A DNA stretch of 64,000 nucleotides, from positions 5,332,001 to 5,396,000 of the forward strand of contig NC_022663.1 of NCBI RefSeq assembly GCF_000157895.3, read 5' to 3'. This DNA is from Mycobacterium kansasii ATCC 12478. Its GTDB lineage: Bacteria; Actinomycetota; Actinomycetes; Mycobacteriales; Mycobacteriaceae. A program made the position numbers and the translations under genes. Below are positions 24,012 through 32,724 of the stretch, in pieces (position 1 is the stretch's first letter; each line of letters opens with the position of its first letter). Under the pieces are notes generated by a model. The model searched no databases, was not told the origin of the DNA, and worked only from the letters and a program-made list of their open reading frames with translations.

Positions 24012-25100
24012 GTGCCCCTGCACGTGCGAGGCCTGGCGCTGCCCGACGAGAACCCGATCGACCTGTGGATCGTCGACGGTCGCATCAGCACCGAGCCCGT
24101 TGCCGGCGCCGACACCGTCTTCGGTGCTTCCGGGGGCGGCTGGATCCTGCCGGGCCTGGTGGACGCGCACTGCCACGTCGGGCTCGGGCAGCACGGCGCC
24201 ATCGCCCTCGACGAGGCGGCCACCCAGGCCGAGGCCGAACGTGACGTGGGCGCACTGCTGCTGCGTGATTGCGGCTCACCGACCGATACCCGCAGTCTCG
24301 ACGACCGCCACGACCTGCCTCGCATCATCCGCGCCGGCAGGCATCTGGCCAGGCCCAAGCGCTACATCCCCGGTTTCGCTATCGAACTCGAGGACGAGTC
24401 GCAGCTACCGGCCGCGGTGGCCGAGCAGGCCCGCCGCGGCGACGGTTGGGTCAAGCTGGTCGGCGACTGGATCGACCGCCAAGTCGGCGATCTCGCCCCG
24501 CTGTGGTCCGACGACGTCCTCGAGGCGGCCATCGGTGCCGCGCACACGCACGGGGCCCGGGTCACCGCTCACGTCTTCGGTGAGGATGCACTGCCGGGTC
24601 TGATCAACGCCGGAATCGACTGTATCGAGCACGGCACGGGGTTGACCGACCACACCATCGCGCTGATGCTCGAACACCACACCGCATTGGTGCCCACGCT
24701 GATCAACGTCGAAAACTTCCCGGGTATCGCGGATTCGGCGACCCGCTATCCGACCTACGCCGCCCACATGCGCGACCTGTATACCCGCACCTACCCACGG
24801 GTGGCCGCAGCGCGGGAGGCCGGAGTAGCGGTGTATGCCGGCAGCGATGCCGGCAGCACGGTCCGACATGGACGTATTGCCGACGAGGTCGAGGCACTCA
24901 AGAACATCGGGATGAGTCCGACCGAAGCATTGGGCGCGGCGTGCTGGGATGCCCGGCGCTGGTTGGGCCGGCCCGGCCTGGACCACGGAGCGTCGGCTGA
25001 TTTGTTGTGCTACGGCGAGGACCCGCGGCACGGCCCCGCCGTGCTGAACCGGCCCGATGTGATAATCCTGCGCGGCAAGCCGTTTCGGGCCAAGTGTTAA
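24012..25100 (+). CDS. Amidohydrolase family protein (Rv2915c-like)
   Basis: A metal-dependent hydrolase of 362 aa with the amidohydrolase TIM-barrel signature. The first metal motif is DAHCHVG near residue 56, then comes a possible carbamylated lysine in GDGWVKLVGDW. Later histidines are in THGARVTAHVFG and CIEHGTGL, and the last Asp is in YAGSDAGSTVRHG. The start 8 bp after the ffh stop suggests cotranscription. Substrate unknown; the Rv2915c family resembles imidazolonepropionase- and prolidase-type enzymes. Confidence 0.85.
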   Translation: MPLHVRGLALPDENPIDLWIVDGRISTEPVAGADTVFGASGGGWILPGLVDAHCHVGLGQHGAIALDEAATQAEAERDVGALLLRDCGSPTDTRSLDDRHDLPRIIRAGRHLARPKRYIPGFAIELEDESQLPAAVAEQARRGDGWVKLVGDWIDRQVGDLAPLWSDDVLEAAIGAAHTHGARVTAHVFGEDALPGLINAGIDCIEHGTGLTDHTIALMLEHHTALVPTLINVENFPGIADSATRYPTYAAHMRDLYTRTYPRVAAAREAGVAVYAGSDAGSTVRHGRIADEVEALKNIGMSPTEALGAACWDARRWLGRPGLDHGASADLLCYGEDPRHGPAVLNRPDVIILRGKPFRAKC

Positions 25101-25159
25101 CCGACTGTTAGCCGGACGCTTGTCGGGCGTGCTGTCGCGGCGGCGGTTACCATCGCGGA

Positions 25160-26857
25160 ATGGCGTTGGCCGGCGGCGCGACCTTTGCCGCCTACACAAT
25201 CGTGCGACTTCTGGGGTCGGGCCCGACCGGCGAGGTCTATCTCGTCGAGGACCCACGCTCGGCGCAGTCGGCGGCGCTGAAAGTTCTCTCGCCGGCCCTG
25301 TCGTCGGACCCCGAGTTCCGCCGGCGATTCCACCGGGAGACCGCCGTCGCCGCGAACCTCTATCACCCCAACATCGTCGAGGTCCATGAGCGCGGCGAGT
25401 TCGAAGGCCGGCTGTGGATCGCGATGGACTACATCGATGGCATCAGCGCCGCGCAGCTGATGCGCGAGCGGTTTCCGGCGGTCTTACCGGTCGGCGAGGT
25501 GCTCGCCATCATCAGTGCCACGGCCGCCGCTCTCGACTACGCCCATCAGCGTGCAGTGCTGCATGGCGACGTCAAGCCCGCCAACATCCTGGTGACCAGC
25601 GCGGGGCCGGGTGAGCCGCGGATCCTGTTGAGCGACTTCGGGATTGCGGGGCGCGCGCCGGAACAGGCGACGGGTACCGAGGCCGACGGGCGCGCCGACC
25701 AGTACGCCTTGGCGGCTACCGCTTTTCAGCTGTTCACCGGCACGTCGCCGGTCGACGTGCCGGGCAAGCTCAGCGACCTGCGGCCGGACTTGGCGCGACT
25801 CGATACGGCCTTGTCCAGGGCGCTCAGCGCCGATCCCGCCGGTCGTTTCGCGAGCTGCCGCGAGTTCGCCGATGCGCTCAACGAGCAGGCCGGGGTCACG
25901 CCGGTCGACCAGCGCCCGGAGGTTGTAGATCCAGTGACGGCCTGGTCGGCCGCCACCGTTGCCGAACCCGCCTATGTCGTCGACTACCCGGTCTACGACT
26001 GGCCGCAGAGCCCACCAGCACCACCGACCCCACCGCCGGCCCCCGAACCGGTGATACAGCAACGCCGCGGCACCCCGCTGCAGTCGGCGGCTGCGGCGTT
26101 GGCCCGGCGCCTCGACGCGTTCTCCCGATCAACGCAAGCACCGGGCAAGCGCAGATCACGCCGGATCCTGCTCGGCTCGGCCGTCGTAGTACTGCTCGTT
26201 GGCCTGCTCGGTGTCGGCATCGCGATCGGCCGTAAGACGACCGGCGACCATCGTCAGGCGGCCGGGCCGCAGACCAGTTCATCCAGTGCATCCAGCATGC
26301 CGGCGACCAGCGACCCGGCCGCCCCGCCGGCCCCCCTCGACGGCACCTACCAAATCGAGGTCCAACGCTCGAAGCAGACTTACGACTACACCCCGAGCCC
26401 GCAGCCTCCGGACGTCAACACCTGGTGGGCGATCCGGTCTTCGTGCACACCGACGGGCTGTCTGGCCGCCGCCACCATGCTCGACGACAACGACCACACG
26501 CAGGCAAAATCGGGTGTTCGCCCGCTGGTCTTGGAATTCGGCCAAGGCCAGTGGAAGTCCCGGTCCGAGGCGGTGCAGTTCGCGTGCATCGGGCCCAACG
26601 GCGCGGCCAGCACCCAGGCCACCACCCAGGTGCTGTCGTTGCGGCCCCAACCGGTCGGGGACCTTGTGGGCGAGATGGTGGTCACCGTGCACAGCAACGA
26701 CTGCGGTCAACAGGGAGCGGTCATCCGCATCCCGGCGGTGGCCAGTCGCAGCGGTGATCTGCCGCCCGCGGTCAACGTGCCGGATCCCGTGACCATTCCC
26801 GAAAACCCACCGGCAACCACAACGCCAACCACGCTGCCGTCCGGCCCGGGCCGCTGA
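25160..26857 (+). CDS. pknI: Ser/Thr protein kinase PknI
   Basis: A transmembrane kinase of 565 aa, close to the M. tuberculosis PknI length. The cytoplasmic kinase domain has a glycine loop GSGPTGEV, a catalytic Lys in AALKVL, the catalytic loop HGDVKPAN and DFGIA. The residue before the catalytic Asp is Gly rather than Arg, so it is a non-RD kinase. The activation segment is short. A Pro-rich linker leads to a transmembrane helix (VVVLLVGLLGVGIAIG, near residue 350) and an extracytoplasmic sensor domain with four cysteines, ending in a Thr/Pro tail. It has the same neighbours as Rv2914c. Confidence 0.93.
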   Translation: MALAGGATFAAYTIVRLLGSGPTGEVYLVEDPRSAQSAALKVLSPALSSDPEFRRRFHRETAVAANLYHPNIVEVHERGEFEGRLWIAMDYIDGISAAQLMRERFPAVLPVGEVLAIISATAAALDYAHQRAVLHGDVKPANILVTSAGPGEPRILLSDFGIAGRAPEQATGTEADGRADQYALAATAFQLFTGTSPVDVPGKLSDLRPDLARLDTALSRALSADPAGRFASCREFADALNEQAGVTPVDQRPEVVDPVTAWSAATVAEPAYVVDYPVYDWPQSPPAPPTPPPAPEPVIQQRRGTPLQSAAAALARRLDAFSRSTQAPGKRRSRRILLGSAVVVLLVGLLGVGIAIGRKTTGDHRQAAGPQTSSSSASSMPATSDPAAPPAPLDGTYQIEVQRSKQTYDYTPSPQPPDVNTWWAIRSSCTPTGCLAAATMLDDNDHTQAKSGVRPLVLEFGQGQWKSRSEAVQFACIGPNGAASTQATTQVLSLRPQPVGDLVGEMVVTVHSNDCGQQGAVIRIPAVASRSGDLPPAVNVPDPVTIPENPPATTTPTTLPSGPGR

Positions 26858-26959
26858 GACCACGGCCGCCGCTTCGGCAGGAGAACCCGCGCCCCAAAAG
26901 ATTGTGAGCGATCACTATCTATGTTACGGTTCGTGGCAACTCGACGACCCGGAGGAACT

Positions 26960-28741
26960 GTGAGCTACGACGTCATCATTCGCAACGGACTGTGGTTCGA
27001 CGGCACCGGCTCCGCGCCGCAGACCCGAAGCCTGGGCATCCGCGACGGAGTAGTGGCCACGGTGTCCCACCGGCCGCTGGACGAAACCGGCTGCTCGGAG
27101 GTGATCGACGCGGCGGGGAAGTGGGTGGTGCCCGGATTCATCGACGTGCACACCCACTACGACGCCGAGGTGCTGCTCGATCCCGGACTGCGCGAATCGG
27201 TGCGCCACGGCGTCACCACGGTGCTGCTGGGCAACTGTTCCCTGTCGACGGTGTACGCCAACTCCGAGGACGCCGCCGACCTTTTCAGCCGCGTCGAAGC
27301 GGTGCCGCGCGAGTTCGTCTACGGTGCCCTGGACACCAACCGGACGTGGTCCACGGCAGCCGAATACATCAAGACCATCGACAGCCTGCCGCTGGGCCCG
27401 AATGTGGGCTCGCTGCTTGGCCATTCGGATTTACGAGCGGCGGTGCTCGGGCTTGACCGCGCCACCGATGCCACCGTCCGGCCCACCGATGCCGAACTGG
27501 AGACGATGGCGGGGTTGCTCGATGAGGCGCTCGACGCCGGAATGCTCGGCATGTCCGGGATGGACGCGGCGATCGACAAGCTCGACGGCGACCGTTTCCG
27601 GTCCCGCGCGCTGCCGTCCACCTTCGCGACCTGGCGTGAGCGGCGCAAGCTCATCTCGGTGTTGCGCAAGCGCGGCCGGATCCTGCAGAGCGCGCCCGAC
27701 CTCGACAGGCCGGCGACCGGACTGCTGTTCTTCTTGGCCAGCAGCCGAATCCTCAATCGCCGCAAGGGAGTTCGGATGAGCATGCTGGTGTCGGCGGACG
27801 CCAAGTCGATGCCGCTGGCCGTGCACACCTTCGGGCTCGGCACCCGCATCCTCAACAAGCTGCTGGGTGCCAGCGTGCGCTTCCAGCATCTGCCGGTCCC
27901 GTTCGAGCTGTACTCCGACGGAATCGACCTGCCGGTCTTCGAAGAATTCGGCGCCGGCACGGCGGCGCTGCATCTGCGTGAGCAATTGGAACGCAACGAA
28001 TTGCTGGCCGACGAGTCCTACCGCCGGCGGTTCCGGCGCGAGTTCGACCGCATCAAGCTCGGACCCACGTTGTGGCACCGCGACTTCCACGACGCGGTGA
28101 TCGTCGAGTGCCCCGACAAGTCGTTGATCGGCAAGAGCTTTGGGCAAATCGCCGACCAACGTGGACTGCATCCGCTCGACGCGTTTCTCGACGTGCTGGT
28201 GGACAACGGTGAACGCAACGTGCGCTGGACGACCACCGTCGCCAACCACCGGCCCAACGAGCTCAACAAGCTTGCCGCCGACCCGAGCGTCCACATGGGC
28301 TTCTCCGACGCCGGTGCGCACCTGCGCAACATGGCCTTCTACAACTTCCCGCTTCGGTTGCTCAAGCGGACGCGAGACGCCGACCGAGCCGGCAAGCCAT
28401 TCCTGTCCATCCAGCGTGCGGTGCATCGCCTGACCGGTGAAGTGGCCGAGTGGTTCGGTATCAACGCCGGCACGCTGCGCGAGGGCGACCGCGCTGACTT
28501 CGTGGTGATCGACCCGGCCCATCTCGACGAATCGGTGGAGGGATACCACGAGGCGGAGGCTTCCTTCTACGGCGGCTTGCGGCGCATGGTCAATCGCAAC
28601 GACGCGACCGTCGTCGCAACCGGGGTCAACGGCGCCGTCGTGTTCCGCGGAGGTCAGTTCCGGGACGGTTACGGGCAGACCGTGCAATCGGGACGGTACT
28701 TGCGAGCGGGTGAGCGCCAAGCCATGAGGGCCGGCGCCTGA
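26960..28741 (+). CDS. N-acyl-D-amino-acid hydrolase-type amidohydrolase (Rv2913c-like)
   Basis: A 593-aa amidohydrolase of the D-aminoacylase group. Motifs are VIRNGLWFDGTG at the start, the metal motif IDVHTHYDAEVL near residue 65, GVTTVLLGNCSLS, and SDAGAHL near the C-terminus. The GTG at 26960 is chosen because CCGGAGGAA lies just before it and SYDVIIRNG is the usual N-terminus. The frame is open 13 codons further upstream. The TetR gene follows with a one-base gap, so the pair is likely cotranscribed. The true substrate is unknown. Confidence 0.85.
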   Translation: MSYDVIIRNGLWFDGTGSAPQTRSLGIRDGVVATVSHRPLDETGCSEVIDAAGKWVVPGFIDVHTHYDAEVLLDPGLRESVRHGVTTVLLGNCSLSTVYANSEDAADLFSRVEAVPREFVYGALDTNRTWSTAAEYIKTIDSLPLGPNVGSLLGHSDLRAAVLGLDRATDATVRPTDAELETMAGLLDEALDAGMLGMSGMDAAIDKLDGDRFRSRALPSTFATWRERRKLISVLRKRGRILQSAPDLDRPATGLLFFLASSRILNRRKGVRMSMLVSADAKSMPLAVHTFGLGTRILNKLLGASVRFQHLPVPFELYSDGIDLPVFEEFGAGTAALHLREQLERNELLADESYRRRFRREFDRIKLGPTLWHRDFHDAVIVECPDKSLIGKSFGQIADQRGLHPLDAFLDVLVDNGERNVRWTTTVANHRPNELNKLAADPSVHMGFSDAGAHLRNMAFYNFPLRLLKRTRDADRAGKPFLSIQRAVHRLTGEVAEWFGINAGTLREGDRADFVVIDPAHLDESVEGYHEAEASFYGGLRRMVNRNDATVVATGVNGAVVFRGGQFRDGYGQTVQSGRYLRAGERQAMRAGA

Positions 28742-28742
28742 G

Positions 28743-29330
28743 ATGGCGCGTACCCAGCAGCAACGCCGCGAAGAAACCGTCGGACGTCTTCTCGACGCCT
28801 GTATCGCCATCATCATCGAAGTGGGCTATGCCCGGGCATCCGCGGCCATGATCACCAAGCGTGCCGGGGTGTCGGTAGGCGCACTGTTCCGCCACTTCGA
28901 CACGATGGGCGACTTCATGGCGGCCACGGCTTCGGAGGTGCTGCGCCGTCAGCTCGAGACGTTCACCAAGCGCGTCGCCGAGATACCGGCCGACCGGCCG
29001 GCGCTGGAATCGGCGCTGGCGATCCTGCGGGACATCACCAGCGGTCCGACGAACGCCGTGCTGTACGAACTGCTGATCGCCGCGCGCACCGACGACAAGC
29101 TCAGAGACACATTGCAGCAGGAACTCGGCCAGTATTCAGCGAAGATCTACGATGCGGCCCGGGCGCTGCCGGGTGCGCAGAGCTTCCCGGAGGAGACGTT
29201 TCCGGTCATCGTGGCACTGCTGACGAACGTGTTCGACGGAGCCGCCGTGGTGCAGGGGATACTGCCACAGCCGGAGATCGAGGAGCTGCGGATCCCCGTG
29301 CTCACCGCCCTGCTGACCGGCGGCTTGTGA
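28743..29330 (+). CDS. TetR-family transcriptional regulator (Rv2912c-like)
   Basis: A 195-aa repressor-type protein. Residues 1-60 form the TetR helix-turn-helix (TVGRLLDACIAIIIEVGYAR, MITKRAGVSVGALFRHF). The rest is a helical ligand-binding domain. The start is one base after the stop of the upstream amidohydrolase gene, which suggests it may control that gene in response to a related ligand. The effector is unknown. Confidence 0.88.
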   Translation: MARTQQQRREETVGRLLDACIAIIIEVGYARASAAMITKRAGVSVGALFRHFDTMGDFMAATASEVLRRQLETFTKRVAEIPADRPALESALAILRDITSGPTNAVLYELLIAARTDDKLRDTLQQELGQYSAKIYDAARALPGAQSFPEETFPVIVALLTNVFDGAAVVQGILPQPEIEELRIPVLTALLTGGL

Positions 29331-29394
29331 CCGCGAGTAGACGCAAAATCGCCCCTTTTCGCTGAAATAGGGACGATTTTGTGTCTCCTCGCGG
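29331..29394. terminator. Bidirectional hairpin between tetR and dacB2
   Basis: Nested dyads: the outer arms CCGCGAG and CTCGCGG, and the inner arms GACGCAAAATCG (29340-29351) and CGATTTTGTGTC (29374-29385) with one mismatch. It starts next to the TetR stop codon and lies between convergent genes, so it probably ends transcription from both sides. Confidence 0.7.
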
Positions 29395-29407
29395 GTAGCC
29401 GGCGGTA

Positions 29408-30292
29408 CTAGAGAGAGCCGATGCTGGCCTGCGGGCTGAGGGCAAATCCCCAGTCGAACAGGCTGGCGGCCTGATCCCAATAAGTGGGGCCGCCCTCTTT
29501 GACCATCCCGTACATCATGGCGATCACCAGCCGACGGCCGTTTCGCGCAGCGGCGCCGACGAATGTCTTGCGCGCGGCGTTGGTGAACCCGGTCTTGCCG
29601 CCGATCGCGCCCGGATAGCGTTGCAGCAGCTCATCCTGGTTGACGATCGGTTGGTCACCGTTATCGCCGGGGAACATCGCCGAGGGTTCGGCAGTGATAC
29701 GAGCAAACACCGGGTTGGCCATTGCGGCCCGGAAGATGACGGCGAGGTCGTGCGCCGTCGAGGCGCCGGAACCGCCGGGTCCGTCCAAGCCGGACGGGGT
29801 AGCCGCATGGGTGCTTCCCGCACCGAGGGCAGCGGCTTTGGCGTTCATCTTGGCGACGGCGACGTCCTGACCGCCCAGCATCTGCGCCAGTGTGTTGGCG
29901 GCGTCGTTACCGGAAACCAGCAGCAGCGCGTCGAGCAGCTGCCGCGCGGTATAGGTGCGGCCCGGCTTGATGCCGACACAATTGCATTCGACCTGGGTGT
30001 CGGCGACGTCGGCGACGACGGTCGAATTCAGGTCGAGTTCGTCCAGCGCAACCAATGCCAGCAGCACCTTGATCGTGCTCGCGGGCGGGTGGGCGACATT
30101 CTGGTCGCGTTCGGCCAATACCTGGCCGCTGTCGAGATCGGCCACGATCCAGGTCTGGGCCGGACCGTCGGGGATCGGCACCGAGCCGGCAGGCTGGACG
30201 TCGGTATCTGCCCTCGAGACCGGGGAGCCGGCGGCCGCGTTGACGGTGGCGACCGCGAGCACCGCCGCGACTGCAGCCATGACCTTCCGCAT
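29408..30292 (-). CDS. dacB2: D-alanyl-D-alanine carboxypeptidase DacB2
   Basis: A secreted penicillin-binding carboxypeptidase of 294 aa that trims the terminal D-Ala from peptidoglycan stems. A signal peptide (KVMAAVAAVLAVATVNAAAG) is followed by the three active-site motifs: Ser-x-x-Lys in PASTIKVLLAL, Ser-Gly-Asn in LLVSGNDAAN, and Lys-Thr-Gly in IGGKTGFTNAA. It has the same position and orientation as Rv2911. No C-terminal membrane anchor is apparent. Confidence 0.93.
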   Translation of the reverse strand: MRKVMAAVAAVLAVATVNAAAGSPVSRADTDVQPAGSVPIPDGPAQTWIVADLDSGQVLAERDQNVAHPPASTIKVLLALVALDELDLNSTVVADVADTQVECNCVGIKPGRTYTARQLLDALLLVSGNDAANTLAQMLGGQDVAVAKMNAKAAALGAGSTHAATPSGLDGPGGSGASTAHDLAVIFRAAMANPVFARITAEPSAMFPGDNGDQPIVNQDELLQRYPGAIGGKTGFTNAARKTFVGAAARNGRRLVIAMMYGMVKEGGPTYWDQAASLFDWGFALSPQASIGSL

Positions 30293-30365
30293 GGGCGCAA
30301 AGCTTATCGTCCAGTGCTACGTGAGGCCCAATGCGGCGGGGCGCCCGGCGCGTCAGCGGGAATGC

Positions 30366-30575
30366 CTACGGCCACGGCATGTCTCGCCAGGAGTAGAAAG
30401 CTCCGGTGCCGATGTCATGGACACCGTAGGAGTCCCAGTAGTAGCCGCGGTAGTAGCCGCGGCAGACATCCCCGTCCCAGGGCACGGGTCTGCCCGCCGA
30501 AGTGGGGTCACCCGGAGCGCCGCAGCGATACCGATCGCAACTTCCGGGACGCCATGCAGGGTGGGATGGCTACCG
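30366..30575 (-). pseudogene. Aromatic-rich reading frame lacking a start codon
   Basis: A minus-strand frame open from a stop near 30576 to the stop at 30366-30368. It reads VPWDGDVCRGYYRGYYWDSY, then GAFYSWRDMPWP. The Tyr/Trp/Cys composition looks like a small secreted protein rather than random sequence. It has no good start or signal peptide, so it may be the 3' remnant of a lost gene. The rest of the dacB2 to NTF2-like interval shows nothing else. Confidence 0.3.
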
Positions 30576-30599
30576 ACTAAAAACTCCGTCAGGTCGGCG

Positions 30600-31034
30600 G
30601 TGTTGAATCAAACCGTGTTGAGCCTGGCCGAAATTTCTGACCGGTTGGAAATCCAGCAACTGTTGGTGGACTACTCCACAGCGATCGACTCGCGCCGATT
30701 CGACGATCTTGACAAGGTGTTCACCCCTGACGCGTACATCGACTACCGCGCACTGGGCGGTATCGACGGTCGATATCCCGAAGTGAAGAAGTGGCTAGCT
30801 GAGGTGCTGCCGAACTTTCCCGTGTACGCGCACATGCTCGGCAACTTCTCGGTGCGCATCCACGGCGATACCGCATCGTCGCGGGTGATCTGCTTCAACC
30901 CGATGGTGCTGCCGGGCGACCAGCAGCAGGTCCTGTTCTGCGGGCTGTGGTACGACGACGAGTTCGTGCGCACCCCCGAGGGCTGGCGGATGACACGCCG
31001 AGTCGAATCGAAGGTGTTCCAGAAGGTGCTGTGA
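30600..31034 (+). CDS. NTF2-like/SnoaL-type protein (Rv2910c-like)
   Basis: A 144-aa protein of the NTF2-like superfamily, often small-molecule isomerases, dehydratases or binding proteins. It starts at GTG 30600 (MLNQTVLSLAEISDRLEIQQ). Features are LLVDYSTAIDSRRFDDLDKV, DAYIDYRALGG, and late strands FCGLWYDDEFVR and GWRMTRRVESKVF. Length and position agree with Rv2910c (147 aa). The frame is open upstream, but the composition there is not coding-like. A VNTR begins two bases after its stop. Confidence 0.8.
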   Translation: MLNQTVLSLAEISDRLEIQQLLVDYSTAIDSRRFDDLDKVFTPDAYIDYRALGGIDGRYPEVKKWLAEVLPNFPVYAHMLGNFSVRIHGDTASSRVICFNPMVLPGDQQQVLFCGLWYDDEFVRTPEGWRMTRRVESKVFQKVL

Positions 31035-31036
31035 CC

Positions 31037-31229
31037 GTGGCGACCCGCTGCGCCGGCCCGGGTCCAACCGAGCCGCGCTTGCGATCGCCACGGGAACGAT
31101 GGTGGCGACCCGCTGCGCCCGGCCCGGGTCCAACCGAGCCGCGCTTGCGATCGCCACGGGAACGATGGTGGCGACCCGCTGCGCCCGGCCCGGGTCCAAC
31201 CGAGCCGCGCTTGCGATCGCCACGGATTT
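31037..31229. repeat. 65/66-bp tandem repeat (three copies) before rpsP
   Basis: Three near-identical units start at 31037, 31102 and 31168, each beginning gtggcgacccgctgcgcc. The first unit lacks one C. The size is typical of mycobacterial MIRU/VNTR loci. The array ends 17 bp before the conserved TCTGGCACAAT promoter element of rpsP, so copy number could affect upstream promoter context. Confidence 0.92.
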
Positions 31230-31245
31230 CCCGGGGTCAGCGCCT

Positions 31246-31256
31246 TCTGGCACAAT
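31246..31256 (+). promoter_or_regulatory. Candidate promoter of the rpsP operon
   Basis: TCTGGCACAAT lies 137 bp before rpsP and recurs before rplS (34670-34680). In both cases TGTCCG follows a few bases later. CACAAT is a plausible -10 hexamer; no good -35 is visible. Confidence 0.45.
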
Positions 31257-31392
31257 AGGCGGCTGTCCGGCGCGCGACCCACCTCTGTCGAAGTGCTCGC
31301 ACGGCGGTCAGACACGCGAGGCAAAACCGGACCCCGGCATCCCGCCCTGGTCGCTGAATTGCAGCGTGACACACAGGAGAAGTCGCTTAATC

Positions 31393-31899
31393 ATGGCTGT
31401 GAAAATCAAGCTCACCCGGCTTGGCAAGATCCGCAATCCCCAGTACCGCATCGCCGTCGCCGATGCTCGTACCCGCCGCGACGGCCGCTCAATCGAGGTC
31501 ATCGGCAGGTACCACCCCAAAGAAGAGCCGAGCCTGATCGAGATCAACTCCGAGCGCGCCCAGTACTGGCTGTCGGTGGGTGCTCAGCCTACCGAACCTG
31601 TCCTCAAGCTGCTCAAGATCACCGGCGACTGGCAGAAGTTCAAGGGACTTCCGGGTGCGGAGGGCCGGTTGAAGGTTGCCCCGCCCAAGCCCAGCAAGCT
31701 CGAATTGTTCAACGCTGCGCTGGCCGCCGCAGAGGGCGGTCCCACCACCGAGGCCGCCAAACCGAAGAAGAAGTCGCCGGCCAAGAAGGCTGCCAAGGGT
31801 GCCCAAGAAGTCGGCGCCACCCCTGAAGCCGGTGCCGCGGCCGAGAAGACAGAAGCGCCCGCCGAGGGTGCCCAACAGTCCGAGCCGACCGAAAGTTGA
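31393..31899 (+). CDS. rpsP: 30S ribosomal protein bS16
   Basis: Ribosomal protein S16 of the small subunit. The first ~90 residues are the conserved domain (MAVKIKLTRLGKIRNPQYRI, YHPKEEPSLIEI, KLLKITGDW). The remainder, to 168 aa, is a low-complexity Lys/Ala/Glu/Pro tail typical of mycobacterial S16. It is the first gene of the rpsP-KH-rimM-trmD operon. Confidence 0.97.
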   Translation: MAVKIKLTRLGKIRNPQYRIAVADARTRRDGRSIEVIGRYHPKEEPSLIEINSERAQYWLSVGAQPTEPVLKLLKITGDWQKFKGLPGAEGRLKVAPPKPSKLELFNAALAAAEGGPTTEAAKPKKKSPAKKAAKGAQEVGATPEAGAAAEKTEAPAEGAQQSEPTES

Positions 31900-31907
31900 C
31901 CGGCGCC

Positions 31908-32150
31908 ATGAGCACGGTGGTAGTCGACGCTGTCGAACACCTGGTCCGCGGGATCGTGGACAACCCCGACGATGTGCGGGTGGATATGGTGACCAGCCGT
32001 CGCGGACGAACGGTGGAGGTTCACGTGCACCCCGACGACCTGGGCAAGGTGATCGGTCGCGGGGGGCGTACCGCGACCGCGCTGCGCACGCTGGTCGCCG
32101 GTATCGGCGGCCGGGGCATCCGCGTCGACGTGGTGGACACCGACCAGTAG
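31908..32150 (+). CDS. KH-domain RNA-binding protein (Rv2908c-like, KhpA family)
   Basis: An 80-aa protein with a single KH domain: VIGRGGRTATALRTLVAG is the GxxG RNA-binding loop. ATG 31908 is chosen since it gives the 80-aa length of Rv2908c; the frame is open four codons earlier. It lies 8 bp after rpsP and is translated with it. Family members bind RNA and influence cell-wall growth and ribosome maturation. Confidence 0.93.
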   Translation: MSTVVVDAVEHLVRGIVDNPDDVRVDMVTSRRGRTVEVHVHPDDLGKVIGRGGRTATALRTLVAGIGGRGIRVDVVDTDQ

Positions 32151-32175
32151 CTGAGCCCATGCTCATGGAGCACCC

Positions 32176-32709
32176 ATGGAGCTGGTAGTCGGGCGTGTGG
32201 TGAAGGCGCACGGCATCGGCGGCGAACTCGTCGTTGAAATCCGCACCGACGATCCGGACAACCGGTTCGCCCCCGGAACGCTGTTGCGCGCCAAGAGTTC
32301 CCGCGACCCGGGCCACGAGCGCAGCTATGTGATCGACAGCGTGCGCGACCATGGCGCGCGGCTCCTCGTGCGTTTGGTCGGCGTCACCGACCGTGATGCG
32401 GCCGACGCGCTGCGCGGCAGTGTGTTCGTCATCGACTCCGACGACCTGCCGCCGATCGAGGAGGCCGACACCTACTACGACCACCAGCTGGAGGGTCTGC
32501 GAGTCCGCACGGCGACGGGCCAGGACGTCGGTGTCGTCGCCGAGGTGCTGCACACCGCTGCCGGCGAACTGTTGGCGGTGCGGCCTGCGGATGGCAGCCA
32601 AGAGGGCGAGGTGTTGGTGCCGTTCGTCCGCGCCATCGTCACTTCCGTGTCGTTGGAGGACGGTGTTCTGCAGATCGATCCGCCCGACGGATTGCTGGAT
32701 CTGAGCTAG
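32176..32709 (+). CDS. rimM: Ribosome maturation factor RimM
   Basis: A 177-aa 16S rRNA processing factor that binds S19 during 30S assembly. The N-terminal beta-barrel starts MELVVGRVVKAHGIGGELVV. The C-terminal PRC-barrel begins near YYDHQLEGLRV and ends VLQIDPPDGLLDLS. Third gene of the rpsP operon. Confidence 0.95.
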   Translation: MELVVGRVVKAHGIGGELVVEIRTDDPDNRFAPGTLLRAKSSRDPGHERSYVIDSVRDHGARLLVRLVGVTDRDAADALRGSVFVIDSDDLPPIEEADTYYDHQLEGLRVRTATGQDVGVVAEVLHTAAGELLAVRPADGSQEGEVLVPFVRAIVTSVSLEDGVLQIDPPDGLLDLS

Positions 32710-32724
32710 CAGAGGCGTATCGAC

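Noticed and set aside
27431..28816. Long minus-strand frame (461 codons) opposite the D-aminoacylase-type gene
   Set aside because: A typical high-GC shadow; the plus-strand frame carries all amidohydrolase motifs.
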